This document shows, piece after piece, positions 22,761 to 33,875 of a DNA stretch of 64,000 bases (position 1 is its first letter; the number at the start of each line of letters is the position of its first letter). The DNA lies in NCBI GenBank assembly GCA_020631735.1, contig CM036209.1, positions 4,935,451 to 4,999,450 of the forward strand, in the 5' to 3' direction. The DNA is from Saccharum officinarum. Taxonomy: Eukaryota; Streptophyta; Magnoliopsida; Poales; Poaceae. The notes below the pieces were generated by a model, which searched no databases, was not told where the DNA came from, and saw only the letters and a list, made by a program, of their open reading frames with translations. Both the position numbers and the translations under genes were made by a program.

Positions 22761-22904
22761 CAAGGATATTAACTCAGTTTGATCCAAGGACAAACTTCTT
22801 CACACCTCATAAGGCACAGCTCCTAGCCGGATCTGGCTCGTGGGGTGCGGGAGCTTCGCGTTTGGATCCTTGGATGGCCACTAGGGCCTGGTTGGCGACA
22901 CGTA

Positions 22905-23752
22905 GGGCGTATTTGATTGTCTGGACGGGCTTCTCGGACAGGCCCCCGAGCTACACCGGCCCATGTTTGATTGCCTGGATGCATCATGGGCCATGCTCGC
23001 ACGCTGCTCAAAGTAGCCCGCGGCCAGGCTCTGAGAAAACGGAATTGGACTTCGTTTCCTGAGAGCCTGGCCCTAGCTGGCTCTCTTCGGTGCTTCACAA
23101 TGGTTCGGGTCACCTCTCCTTCCCTTATTGCTGCCTGTCATCTTCCATTGCAGCGGTGACATGAGCACGGAGGCATGGAGGTCGACGGTTGCTGAGGCCA
23201 GAGCAAGCTCCCTCCCCTCCATAGCTGCCAGGGTCGGAGCTCGACTTCCACGGCTGGGATCGGAGCGAGTCGAGTAGCCAGGCTGCCGGATCAGCACGGA
23301 GCGTGAGCACGGCGGCGGCGTGCGCGCACGCAGCGTCCTCCACGGTGGTGAGCAGCCTGCAGCCGCCACCGGCATCCCCGCTCGGTCTCCTCCACCTCTC
23401 TGGTCCCGTCTACTCAACCGCGCGGTCCTCAATGCAGGGGAAGCACGCCCCGCGGGCGAGCCTCTCCGGGCGACTGGACTGCCATGGTGTCGAGGACGAC
23501 TACGATGACCCACCTCGCAACCCCCTCCTCCCTCTCTGACTCCCTGCTGGTGGATTTCATGCCAACCAAGTGCTCGATGAAATGCCACTGCGGTGTAAGC
23601 CTACCACATGATACTCAATAGGTCACTATACCTAGTTGTGCAGGTAAATAAACATAGTCCCAACTTAGCCTGGCTCTACTGAGAAATTCACCCAAACAAG
23701 CAGATGTTGCACATTCTAGGTTCAGGGAACGTCCAGGCAATCAAACACGTCC
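22905..23752. mobile_element. 848-bp non-autonomous DNA transposon, copy 1
   Basis: The ends form a 23-bp inverted repeat: GGGCGTATTTGATTGTCTGG at the left and, reverse-complemented, GGACGTGTTTGATTGCCTGG at the right. Both sides are flanked by GTA (22902-22904 and 23753-23755). The interior is GC-rich without a transposase. A 3-bp duplication suggests PIF/Harbinger; the exact family is uncertain. Confidence 0.7.
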
Positions 23753-24116
23753 GTAGAAACCCCTGCCGGACCTAGCTACTAACGTACGAATTTCTATTTT
23801 GTTTCTCGCGGGCCAGCTCGTGTGGGCACGCAGGATCAAGTTGGCCCTTGCGAATAGCCTGATGCACTATCTCCCTTTGGCATTATTATCACAAAGAAGA
23901 AATTCTGGATTTTTCTTATTTCATATCTTCAAGGCAAATCGATCCAATATCGTAGCTGATGGAGTTTTGAACCTTTTTTCTAATATCCGTTGAATGCTGG
24001 AGAATTCTTTTCTAATAGATACTCGAATGAAAAAAATTCGATACCACAGTCCCTGCAACTCCCCTCGTTGGATCCTTATCAAAAGCTCAATTTTGTACTA
24101 GATTGGGTGCAACCCG
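23753..24116. other. Unassigned AT-rich stretch
   Basis: Sequence between the DNA transposon and the CCHC-type ORF. It has AT-rich reading frames but no domain recognised. It is present in both segment copies. Confidence 0.3.
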
Positions 24117-25393
24117 ATGGCTTATGTGCGACCCAGGCCTACCGGGGACAGCCCAGGCCTACCGGGGATAGCCCGCTGCCTTGCTCTGCCACAGCAGCGT
24201 CGGTCTCTTCAAGCCCCCGCCCACTCTCGCCGGATGCGGCCCCGTTCTTCCCAGGCCAACCCTCCGGTGGGCGCACCAAGAGCTGCCGCTGGGCGGACGA
24301 CGACAGCGAGGGAACCGACGACGACCAACCCAGGTCCTACATCGACGCCGTTCTCCGTCACGCGTCGCCGGCGTCAACACCTCCACCGCGCGCCCAGCCA
24401 CGTCCAGCAGTGGTCTGGGGCCGGGCCGGGGTAGACACTGGTCGCCAGGGACGTGGTCGTAGGCCTGCTGCACGCCGCCGGCTGCCTCCCCAGCTGGTGC
24501 ACGGTCTGTCCGCTCGGCCGGTGGATGGCCGCGCCCCCGTGGTGACGGCACCAGAGGCTAGGGGAGGTCGACCCCCCTCCCACGCGCCTTGCGGTGGTTC
24601 GGTCGGAGCCGCGCGGGTGGCTGTGGGGGGCTCCAACGGCTCCCGTCTTCGACGGCGGCGACGGCGGCGGAGCAAGCTGCCGGAGGAGATTGACGTTGCC
24701 ATAATGGGCAACGTCGCCTCTTCGTCGGTCACCTGCTGCCCCCAGGAGCTGGATCCGCTTGTGGTAGCGCTGTGCAAGGGCACTAAGCCTCCCGTTTGGG
24801 TTGACCCGATGTTCGATGAGCTCGCTGCCTCGCTTGAGCTTGCCGCACCGCTCATCGTCAGTCGTTCGGTGGATGCTTCGGTGCTTGGGCGCCCATCTAC
24901 CCCGCCTGCGGCCTCTCTGGGGGCTCAGGCTTTGTTGGCAGACACCGGTTCGCCACCACGGATGGTTCAGCTAAGCTTCGCGGTTGCGGGGGCTTTGGGG
25001 GTGGATGATCGGCGGACTCCTTTGCCGACTTCCCCCTCAGCCCTCGCCGAGGAGTTTGCTAGGCGCGTCTCCGCCCCGCTCAAGACCCCCATCCTCAAGG
25101 CGCCACCACGTCGTCGAACTCGTCACTCTCCATCCTCGATCTCTATCCGTCGTAGCACGCGTCTGGCGGCAAAGTATGCCTCGCGGGCACCGAACGCCAC
25201 CCTTCAAGCGCAAAAGGTACTTCTGTCCAAGTGGGAGCCTTCTGCCTCACAGCGGTCAGATACCCAGGTAGTGGCGGATTTCAAGAAGGGACTACAGGGC
25301 CCGCTCGACTCCGCAAAAAGGGAAGCACTTCGAGCGCTCTTGAAGTTCGACGTGTCGGGGTTTGAGTTTGAAGGGTTTGAGGAGGCTTGCTAG
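24117..25393 (+). pseudogene. CCHC-type LINE ORF1-like protein, copy 1 (zinc knuckles deleted)
   Basis: The same gene as 55827-57356, with two lesions. A tandem duplication of about 20 bp near 24134-24172 shifts the frame after the ATG. A 273-bp in-frame deletion at 24540/24541, bounded by CCGT microhomology, removes both CCHC zinc knuckles. The C-terminal part (LPEEIDVAIMGN, PPVWVDPMFDELA, RRSTRLAAKYASR) is intact to the stop at 25391. A 3' UTR and an A-run (about 25577-25585) follow, as expected of a retroposed element. No endonuclease or reverse transcriptase follows. Confidence 0.65.
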
Positions 25394-25770
25394 TCTCATC
25401 GCCACCCGCCCATTTGGTTGCTCAACTTTCATGTAATGTCATTTTAAGTTAGTCTATTCGGTCGTGTTGGCTTCCATCCTCCCATGGTAATATATGGATT
25501 ACTTGGGGGATGTTGTAACTAGTCAAACTCTGCTTCTGCTTAATGAATTACGTGTCGCAAAGACACGCTCGCGAAGAAAAAAAAAGATTATCAGAGAATA
25601 ACAGTGTCTGTTATATCAGACAGATACTACTGCAGGGAGTAATGTAATACGTATAGACCTATCATCAGAATTACAGCAGCCTCGAGCAATGTAATATACC
25701 AGACAGAGACTACAGGGAGCAATGTACTTATGCAATATTGACGTGGACACAGAATGGCAGTCAGTGTCTG

Positions 25771-27686
25771 TTACGTCAGACAAAGGTCACAGAGCAGTGA
25801 CTCCAGAGGAGAAGCAGCCGTCGGTACTTGAGCCACAGAGATTTTGCACTTGTTGGATGCCCGAGGAGAGTCCTTTAGTGACGCGATTGCGTCCTCTGGT
25901 AACAGCAACGATGCCCACATCGTGGGGTGGAGGTGAAGGGTCACTGAAAGCAAGCTTTTAGAAGGCCTTGGATGAGGGCAAGCTCAGCTCCTCCTTTGTA
26001 ATCTTTGAAGACGAGCTTCGTGAGCGACTCCTTGACGCATACTGGAACGCAGGGTAGGCGCCAGGACTTGGCGAGGTTCTCATCATCGTCCTCACCGCCC
26101 GGTGGGATGCTATCAGCACGCTGTATAGAGTACAGATATTTAGCAGTAGCGTCAGCAAGGAATTGAACTTGAACGAAGGCAAACAATCAATGTGTGTGCG
26201 CTCATATTATTGCTCACCGTGATGGTAAGGTCCGACAGCACTGGCAATTGACTCAGAAGCTCCACAAGCGCTGTTGGTTGCCCGGGTACACACACGTGGA
26301 TGGCAAGGCCGAGGGTGGTAAGGTGGTGCAGCGATTCCTTTCTCTTTCTCTTGAAATGAGGACCCAGAGCTCCATGTATCTCAATGACGTGCAGAGGGAG
26401 CGCTACTGCCTTGAGCTCTTGCAGCGCGCCTGCCTCCTGCAACACGATGGATACGTTGCTGCTGCCAGCAGCGCCGGGCACATGGGCAACAATGCCAATC
26501 TTGAGGAACCTCAGTTACTGGATAGTAAGAGTTGTAGCGGTGCACTTCCAAAATCTGAGGCTACGGAGCGAGGTAGACTCGATGTTGAGGCCTTCTGCTG
26601 GATCCAATCTGGCCGTTCCGGGACGACGGCCCAAGAGGTTGCACCAGCCCATGGTCAGGCACTCCAGCAGCCGGACCGTCTTGGACAAGTCCGCCACCGT
26701 GAACCTGCACTCCGTGAGGCTCAGCGTACTGAGGGAGGCGCAGCACCAACCGCCGTCCGCGAGCTCCGCGGTGATGTCGACGAACCCAATCGCCAACGTG
26801 GTGAGCATGTCGCAGAGGGAACAGCACGGAGGGGACGTCGCGGTACAGGTTGAAGACGACCAGTTCCTCGACTCCCTTGGCCGAGAGCGCGTCCACCCAG
26901 GACGCCAGCGTGCCCGCGTCGGGGCAGGTCGACGAGTCGAGTCGGAACGAGCAGACTGGCCCAGGGTGGTGACCAAGAATCGTCGTCAGAGCATCCACGT
27001 GATCGCGTGGCTGTGGCTGGTCCGACGGGTGGCCAACGACGACGTCCGCCAGACGCCGGTCGTGCAGCACGAGCGGCCGAGTCTCCCATGGCGGAACGGC
27101 TCGCCGGTAGACGAACAAGTCGAAAAGGTAGGGGTCGTACTCGTCGAGAATCGTAGCCTCCTGCGGCTTAGGGAGGGCCTTAAGCGCCTTGGCGATGAGG
27201 GCCCCCCGAAGCAGCTTCCGGTTGAGGGCTGAGCGCTCAGCCCTCTTGCCGCCGTGGCCGCCTGCGCTGCGCCCTTGCTGCTCCGCCCTCCGCCGCGACG
27301 AGATGCATCCCCGCGCTCCATCCTCGCCGGAAGAAGAGACGGGGTGGGAGCTCGCCTGAAGAAGAGACGGGGTGGGAGCTCGCTTGAAGAAGAGACGGGG
27401 TGGGAGCTCGCCCGAAGAGACGGGCGCGTGCAGCGGTGGAGGTGGAGGGAGGGTGGGGCAGACGTCGTCCTTCTCCATCTTGCCACCCGTCGACAAGTGG
27501 CGCCGTGTCCCAGGCAGCGTCGTCGGGGAGCAGAGCCCGAGCCCGGTGGAGGAAGGCGCTGGAGACGGCAGGTGGCGGAACGACGTCGAGCAGGACGTCC
27601 GCCTCGCTGCCCATCGGTCCGAGCTCGGGCGCCCGGTCCGGAAGGGCCCAAGGAATGCCGCCGCGTCCGCCCGACGATGACGACAT
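25771..27686 (-). pseudogene. F-box/LRR/FBD-type gene pseudogene, copy 1
   Basis: From ATG 27686 the minus strand reads LPPPAVSSAFLHRARALLP-like F-box sequence, then an LRR-like part (ESTSLRSLRFWKCTATTL, LSQLPVLSDLTIT) and an FBD-type C-terminus (LTKLVFKDYKGG). A donor at 26217 (ACG|GTGAGC), an acceptor before 26120 and an acceptor before 25943 define three exons. The first exon is broken by frameshifts and an in-frame TAA after CTATTLTIQ. A 28-bp tandem repeat (27330-27413, three units against two in copy 2) also disturbs the frame. Intact family members are Skp1-Cullin-F-box substrate receptors. The same lesions in copy 2 show it was dead before the block duplicated. Confidence 0.65.
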
Positions 27687-27978
27687 GCGGGGGCTGTCGC
27701 GCGCGCGGCGAGGTTGCTGTTGAGGGGCGGTTTCGTGGTCGAGGGGTTTGGGGGGAAATTGAACGGGGAATTCGAATCGAGGATGAACGGGGGAGGGGGA
27801 TGGGCGGTTATATTGCGGGCCCGACCTCGGCAACCGCCGCCGCCTTTCCCATCCAGCTGGATACAGGTAGGTAGGAGCGGCAGTTTCTGGGAGCACGCCC
27901 ACAATGCGGGTGCGGCCGGCCGGCGGGGCCTCCCCGTGGGCTCAAGCGCAAGCGGCCACACTGTGTCCGCCCGTCCGG

Positions 27979-28967
27979 TGACGCTGACGAGTTACGGTAC
28001 GCGCAAGAGAGCACTAGCTTGTCGGTGAGCTGCGCCGCGCTGCTCATCTATTGCCACACCGTGTCCGTGCGTGCACCGACCGGCTCACGAACGCGCGCGG
28101 GCTCAGTCAGGTGCTTGATCACCGCGCTCAGGTTCAGTTCAGCAGCGCCTTGTTCAGGTCGTTGGGCTTCCGGTACGGTGGCGCAGCCCTGCCTGGTGCG
28201 TTGGCCACCATGGCGCCGCCAGGCCGCGGGACGCTCCGCTGCTGGGCTCCTCCTGGATGTCGCGGACCAAGGACGCCGCGCCGCGGCCACGTCGGAAGGA
28301 GCCGGCCGAGACGGGCACGCGGGTCTCGGCCACGAACCCGGCCGCGCGCGGTGCAGTTGCAGGCTTCCATCATCTTGACCATTGCGGCGGTAACGGCTCT
28401 CGCCTTATCAAAAAAAAAAAACGGCCGTCGCATCTCGTTGCTGGAGCTGGAGCTGGTCCTCGCCGTCGTGGGGGCGATCGCGGCCCGAGCGGCCATCGAC
28501 CTTCATGAGAAGCTAGCAGCTGCTCCATCCACATGCGCCGCCGCCCTCCCACCATTGCATTGTTGAGCTCCGCAACCCAATGCCGTGCAGGAGCTCGGCG
28601 GTCTGCAGCGGCGCGTCGGCGCGGGGTGCCCAAGAGCGTGACGACGAGTGCGCCGCCGTGTAGCGTCTGACAAGGACACGCTGATTCTGACGCTGACGAG
28701 TTACGGTACGCGCAAGAGAGCACTAGCTTGTCGGTGAGCTGTGCACCGGCCGCGTCGCCTGCTCGCCGCGCCGCTCATCTACAGTGTCCGTGCGTGCACC
28801 GACCGGTTCACGAACACGCGCGGGCTCAGTCAGGTGCTTGATCACCGCGCTCAGGTTCAGTTCAGCAGCGCCTTGTTCAGGTCGTTCGTCCGGTACGGCG
28901 GCGCAGCCCTGCCTGGTGCGTTGGCCACCATGGCGCCGCCAGGCCGCGGTGGGCTCGCAGTGCTGTT
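27979..28967. repeat. 0.7-kb tandem duplication, copy 1 only
   Basis: Units start TGACGCTGACGAGTTACGG at 27979 and 28688 (709 bp apart). The second unit is interrupted by the Ale Copia element and resumes at 33876, where sequence matching 28288-28440 reappears. In segment copy 2 only one unit precedes the Copia element. Confidence 0.75.
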
Positions 28968-29225
28968 TGTTAAAGGATAAAATCAGGTCAGGTTAGTTGC
29001 AATGTATCTGGACGCATGGTCCATGACTTGTAACCGAAGATGTACTTGCTAGTTGTTAGCTGAGTTTGTTAGGTTTGTAATCTAGGTTGTAATCCTTACT
29101 TGAGATGTAAGCCACGCAGGGGGCTATTCCCTGCCTATATTAACAAGCAACCGAGAGCCCCAAAGGGTAATCTCGTTCACGCCATTTCACATGGTAAAGA
29201 GCCTACTTCCACACAGAATTCCTCC

Positions 29226-30269
29226 ATGGCGTTCCCTTCCTCATCCTCCGCAGTATCTGCTGCCATCTCCCTCACCACTTTCCTCCCGCCGGTGACAGAG
29301 AAGCTCACCCGCGCCAACCACCAGTCATGGAAGGCGCAGGTCGTCTCGGCGTTGCGAGGCGCCCAGCTCGCCGACTGGCTGGAGTCCACAGCCACTGCTC
29401 CGGCAAAGTTTCTACCTGTGGAGGTGGGGAAAGAGGCAGATCCACCCAAGCCAAATCCTGATCATGCTCCTTGGGTGGCAAAGGACCAGATGGTCCTGAG
29501 CTATCTGCTCACGAATCTCTCCAAAGAGATCCTCGGTCACGTCAACACCGAGGTGACGGCGAAGGGCGCGTGGATGGCGATCGAGGCGATGTTCGCGTCG
29601 CAATCTCGCGCCAAGGTCATCAGCACCCGGATGGCATTAGCAAATGCCACCAAGGGAGCCTCCACCATTGGCGAGTACTTCGCCAAGATCAAGTCCTTGG
29701 CCGATGAGATGGCGGCGGCCGGGCGACGTCTTGAAGATGAGGAGATAATCTCCTATCTGCTCAACGGCCTAGATGCGGACTACGACTCGGTTGCGACGCC
29801 TGTTGCAAATCGGGTTGAGCCCATCTCTGTGAGCGAGCTGTTCACACAGCTCGTGGCTCATGAGCAGCGACTGGATCTCCGCAACGGCGACAGCTCGTCC
29901 TCAGCCAACATGGCGGCCAAAGGAGGCCGCAACGGTGGCAACGGCGGCAACAATTCCTCCCGTGGTGGAGGAGGACATTGCGGCGGAGGGCGCAACAATG
30001 GTGGTCGTGGCAACCGCGATGGCTTTGGCCGTGGCAGCGGTAGCCGCAGCAACTTTCAGGCTGGCCTCTTTTGCCAGGTGTGTGGGAAGGAAGGCCACCT
30101 GGCCTTTCGCTACTTCAAGCGATTCGACCGCGACTTCACCGGCCCACCTCAAAAATCGGCGTCCTCGGCAACAACTCAGTCCTACGGCGTGGACAGATAT
30201 CGGTGCCACGGACCACATCACCAGCGAGCTAGAGAAGCTCACCTCCCACGACAAGTACCACGGCGGTGA
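29226..30269 (+). pseudogene. Copia gag (and damaged protease), copy 1
   Basis: ATG 29226 opens a gag of the UBN2/Retrotran_gag_2 type (LTRANHQSWKAQV, LSYLLTNLSKEIL, AKIKSLADEM, YLLNGLDADYD). A Gly/Asn-rich stretch and a knuckle-like CQVCGKEGHLAFRY follow; the last Cys of the CCHC motif is Tyr in both copies. A 14-nt deletion after 30196 removes the protease motif DTGA that is present in copy 2 and shifts the frame. Confidence 0.8.
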
Positions 30270-30427
30270 CCAAGTTCACACGGCCAGTGGCTTAGGTATG
30301 GAGATCCAGCACATTGGTCATGGTGTTTTACGTTCCCCAGTTAATGATCTACATCTTAAAAATGTCCTCCATGTTCCTTCCGCAAACAAAGATCTTCTTT
30401 CTGTTAATCGCTTAGCAAGAGATAACC

Positions 30428-31606
30428 ATGTCTTTTTTTGAGTTTCACCCGGATCACTTTTGTGTTAAGAAGCAGGAGACGAAGAGAACTCTTCCCACCG
30501 GGCCATGTAGAGGTGGCCTCTACCCTGTCAAGTCGTCGAATAAAGAAGTGCTTGGAGTATCCAAGCTTCCTGCGTCCTTGTGGCACCATCGGTTAGGGCA
30601 CCCTGCATCACCTGTTGTCCAGCGCGTGCTCAACCTCCACAAGCTTCCTTTCATCAATGAGTCCAATAAAGTCAGCGTGTGCGACGCTTGCCAAAGGGGC
30701 AAAAGCCATCAGCTACCGTACCCTAGATCCTCTAGTGTTTCATCTAGTGTTTTGGATCTTGTTTTCTCCGATGTATGGGGCCCCGCTCCTATTTCAGTTG
30801 GTCGCAATAATTACTATGTGAGCTTTATAGATGATCATAGTAAATTTACATGGATATATCTCTTGCGTCGTAAATCTGAAGTTTTTTAATGTTTTCGCGA
30901 TTTCCAAACACTTGTTGAACGCCAATTTGATCGAAAAATCCGTGCTATACAAACGGATTGGGCTGGGGAGTATCAAGCCTTGAGCTCCTTCTTCACGCGC
31001 ATGGGCATTTCACACCATGTGTCGTGTCCACATGCACACCAACAAAACGGTTCTGCCGAGCGAAAACACAGGCATATTGTAGAAGTTGGCTTAACTCTCC
31101 TTGCTCATTCTAGTATGCCCTTAAAGTTTTGGGATGAGGCTTTCCTCACTGCTGTTTTCTTGATCAATAGATTGCTGTCCAAAGTCATTAATAATGATAC
31201 TCCATTCTTTCGTCTCTATGGTCAGCAGCCGGACTACACCTTCCTCCGCTCCTTTGGCTGCGCGTGTTGGCCTAATATGCGACCCTACAACTCCAAGAAG
31301 CTCGCCTTCAGATCCACCAAGTGTGTGTTCCTAGGGTATAGTAACAAACATAAAGGATATAAATGCCTTGACCCATCTGTTGGACGCATCTATATTTCAC
31401 GTGATGTCATTTTTGACGAATATGTTTTCTCATTTGCCTCCTTACATCCCAACGCTGGTGCACAACTTCGCGCCGAGATCACTCTTTTGCCCGATGCTCT
31501 CCAAAATCCTAGTCATGGGGACATGTATTCACCTGATCATGATGCTGTTTCTTCTGTGCCTACTAACCCCTCACCAAATTCTGTTGAAGATTTGATGCAT
31601 ACATGA
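30428..31606 (+). pseudogene. Copia integrase region, copy 1
   Basis: The GAG-pre-integrase zinc motif (HHRLGHP...CDACQRGK) and the integrase core (VFSDVWGP, FIDDHSKFTW, DWAGEY, QQNGSAERKHRHI) are all in one frame. Premature TAA at 30887 (CAA in copy 2) and a TGA at 31604 shared with copy 2 interrupt it. The frame is displaced from gag by a T7 run near 30431 that both copies share. Confidence 0.8.
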
Positions 31607-31896
31607 ACAAACTCGGCGCTAAATTATCATGAATCAGCACAGGGAGATCGATATTTCATGTGCCCTCACCCTGGTGACAACACGGATCCCCACCCTGATC
31701 CTCTACGCTCTGGCGTCCGAGGCGCAGGTGCATCCGCTTCACCCTCTGTGTCGGCCCAGCGACAGCAGCTGCACCCCATGTCTGGCTCGGCGACGATTCC
31801 TCCTTCCGGATCCACTGCGCCTCCACCTGAGTTTCACGTCTCTGCGTCTTCTGGTGGCGTGCCGCACCCGGATCCCAGCGCCGAGGGACAGGGGCC

Positions 31897-33633
31897 ATGG
31901 AGGCGGCACCAACCTCGACAACGATCCTATCGCCTGATCTCTCTGCGTCGGGATCCTCTGCGGCAGCTGCTCCTGTTCCCGATCCTGTGGCTGCTCCGGC
32001 ACAACGTCCTGTCACGCGGGCTCCACGTGGAATTCAGAAGCCAAAAACGTACACTGATGGTACCATTCGCTGGGGCATGCTTGCTGCTTCCTCTACAGAT
32101 GAACCCAGATCTCTGGATGAGGCGTTTTGTGACAAGAATTGGTGTATGGCCATGGAAAGTGAGCATCAAGCACTCTTGAAGAATCAGACGTGGCATCTTG
32201 TGCCTCGTCCTAAAGGAAAAAATGTCATTGGTTGCAAATGGGTGTACAAAGTTAAACGCAAGGCAGATGGGTCCATAGATCGATACAAGGCTCATCTCGT
32301 CGCAAAGGGGTTCAAACAATGCTATGGCCTTGACTATGAAGACACTTTCAGTCCGGTGGTTAAGGCAGCAACCATAAGACTCATTCTGTCCATTGCTGTC
32401 TCAAGAGGTTGGTCGCTACGTCAGCTGGACGTTCAAAATGCATTCCTACATGGGATTCTAGAAGAAGAGGTTTATATGGATCAACCGCCGGGCTATGCTG
32501 ACAAGGTGCACCCTGGGTATGTATGCAAGCTAGACAAAGCTCTCTATGGCTTGAAGCAAGCTCCGAGGGCATGGTACGCAAGACTTTGCAAGAGGCTGCA
32601 GTCACTTGGGTTCATTCCATCAAAGGCGGATACGTCATTGTTCCACTACAGCTGGGGTAATCATAGTCTCTTTGTGCTTGTCTATGTAGATGACATCATT
32701 GTCGCGAATTCTTCACAAGATGCAACAGATGCACTGCTAAGAGATTTGCAGAAAGACTTTGCTCTAAAAGATCTAGGTGATCTACACTATTTCCTTGGCA
32801 TTGAGGTCAAGAAGTCCTCAGAAGGACTTGTGCTCATGCAGGAGAGATATGCAACCGATGTCTTGTCTCGGTCAGGAATGGATAAGGCAAAGCCAGTGGA
32901 GACACTTTTGTCCACGGCTGAAAAGTTGAGTCTCTCGAATGGAGAGAAGCTTGGATCTGAAGACTCAACAAGATTTTGGAGCATAGTTGGGGCATTGCAG
33001 TACTTAACACTCATGCGGCCAGATATTTCCTATGCAGTAAACAAGGTGTGTCAATTTCTACACGCTCCTACCTCGGTTAACTGGAGTGCAGTCAAGAGGA
33101 TACTAAGATATGTTCGTGGGACGGTCAAGTTTGGCCTCAAGATCAGAAAGTCCAAGTCCATGCTAGTGAGCGCCTTTTTAGACGCAGATTGGGCTGGAGA
33201 CGTGGATGACCGACGCTCAACGGGTGGCTTTGCTGTGTATCTCGGTGAGAACCTAGTGTCATGGACAGCTAGGAAACAAGCCACTGTATCATGGTCGTCA
33301 ACAGAAGCGGAGTATAAGGCCTTGGCTAATGCTACAGCAGAGCTTATGTGGGTTCAGAAGTTGTTAACAGAGTTACGAATTCCACATCCACCTGCTGCTA
33401 GATTATGGTGTGACAATCTTGGAGCGAAATATCTCTCAGCAAACCCAGTATTCCATGCAAGAACTAAACATATAGAAATAGACTTCCACTTCGTGAGAGA
33501 AAGAGTAGCGCAGAAGCTACTGGATATACGTTTCATCAACACAGGAGACCAGGTTGCTAACGGATTCACTAAACCCATCTCGGTTGCAAAACTTCAGAAG
33601 TTTAGGCACAATCTTAACCTTGTTAGTGGCTAA
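31897..33633 (+). pseudogene. Copia reverse transcriptase and RNase H, copy 1
   Basis: An open frame of 578 residues. It has the RT_RVT2 signature ([44 protein letters not shown]), then LMYAVRPDIS-like sequence and an RNase H with ADWAGD, STEAEY and TKHIEI. It ends 13 nt before the polypurine tract. The frame differs from the integrase because copy 1 lacks one G near 31880 that copy 2 has. The enzyme itself looks uninterrupted but would not be made as a polyprotein. Confidence 0.85.
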
Positions 33634-33875
33634 GATTGAGGGGGTGTGTTAAAGGATAAAATCAGGTCAGGTTAGTTGCAATGTATCTGGACGCATGGTC
33701 CATGACTTGTAACCGAAGATGTACATGCTAGTTGTTAGCTGAGTTTGTTAGGTTTGTAATCTAGAGTTTATTGTAATCCTTACTTGAGATGTAAGCCACA
33801 CAGGGGGCTATTCCATGCCTATATTAACAAGCAACCGAGAGCCCCAAATGGTAATCTCGTTCACGCCATTTCACA

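Larger units (their letters stand above)
20307..32726 (+). repeat. Segmental duplication, copy 1 (part comparable within window)
   Basis: Colinear and near-identical with 52014-64000; the spacing falls from 31,707 bp at the left end to 31,274 bp at the right because of indels. Homology starts abruptly at TTACCATGGG (20307 and 52014). It includes the same nested insertions, among them an Ale Copia element at the identical site, so the whole block was duplicated after those insertions. Homology may continue past 32726, but copy 2 runs off the window. Confidence 0.9.
28968..33875 (+). mobile_element. Ale-type Copia retrotransposon, full length, copy 1
   Basis: A 4,908-bp element flanked by CTGTT (28963-28967 and 33876-33880), a perfect 5-bp target-site duplication. 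The LTRs are 28968-29191 and 33647-33875. A TGGTA-starting primer site follows the 5' LTR, and a polypurine tract (GATTGAGGGGGTG, 33634-33646) precedes the 3' LTR. The order gag, protease, integrase, reverse transcriptase, RNase H is that of Ty1/Copia, and the short LTRs and gag style fit the Ale lineage. Several disruptions make it non-autonomous. Confidence 0.9.

Noticed and set aside
23860..24116. Plastid or mitochondrial DNA insertion
   Set aside because: AT-rich and organelle-like in composition, but no organelle gene could be identified from the sequence.
26194..27232. Plus-strand ORFs of 219 and 282 codons in the F-box region
   Set aside because: The coherent F-box, LRR and FBD signals and the splice sites are on the minus strand.
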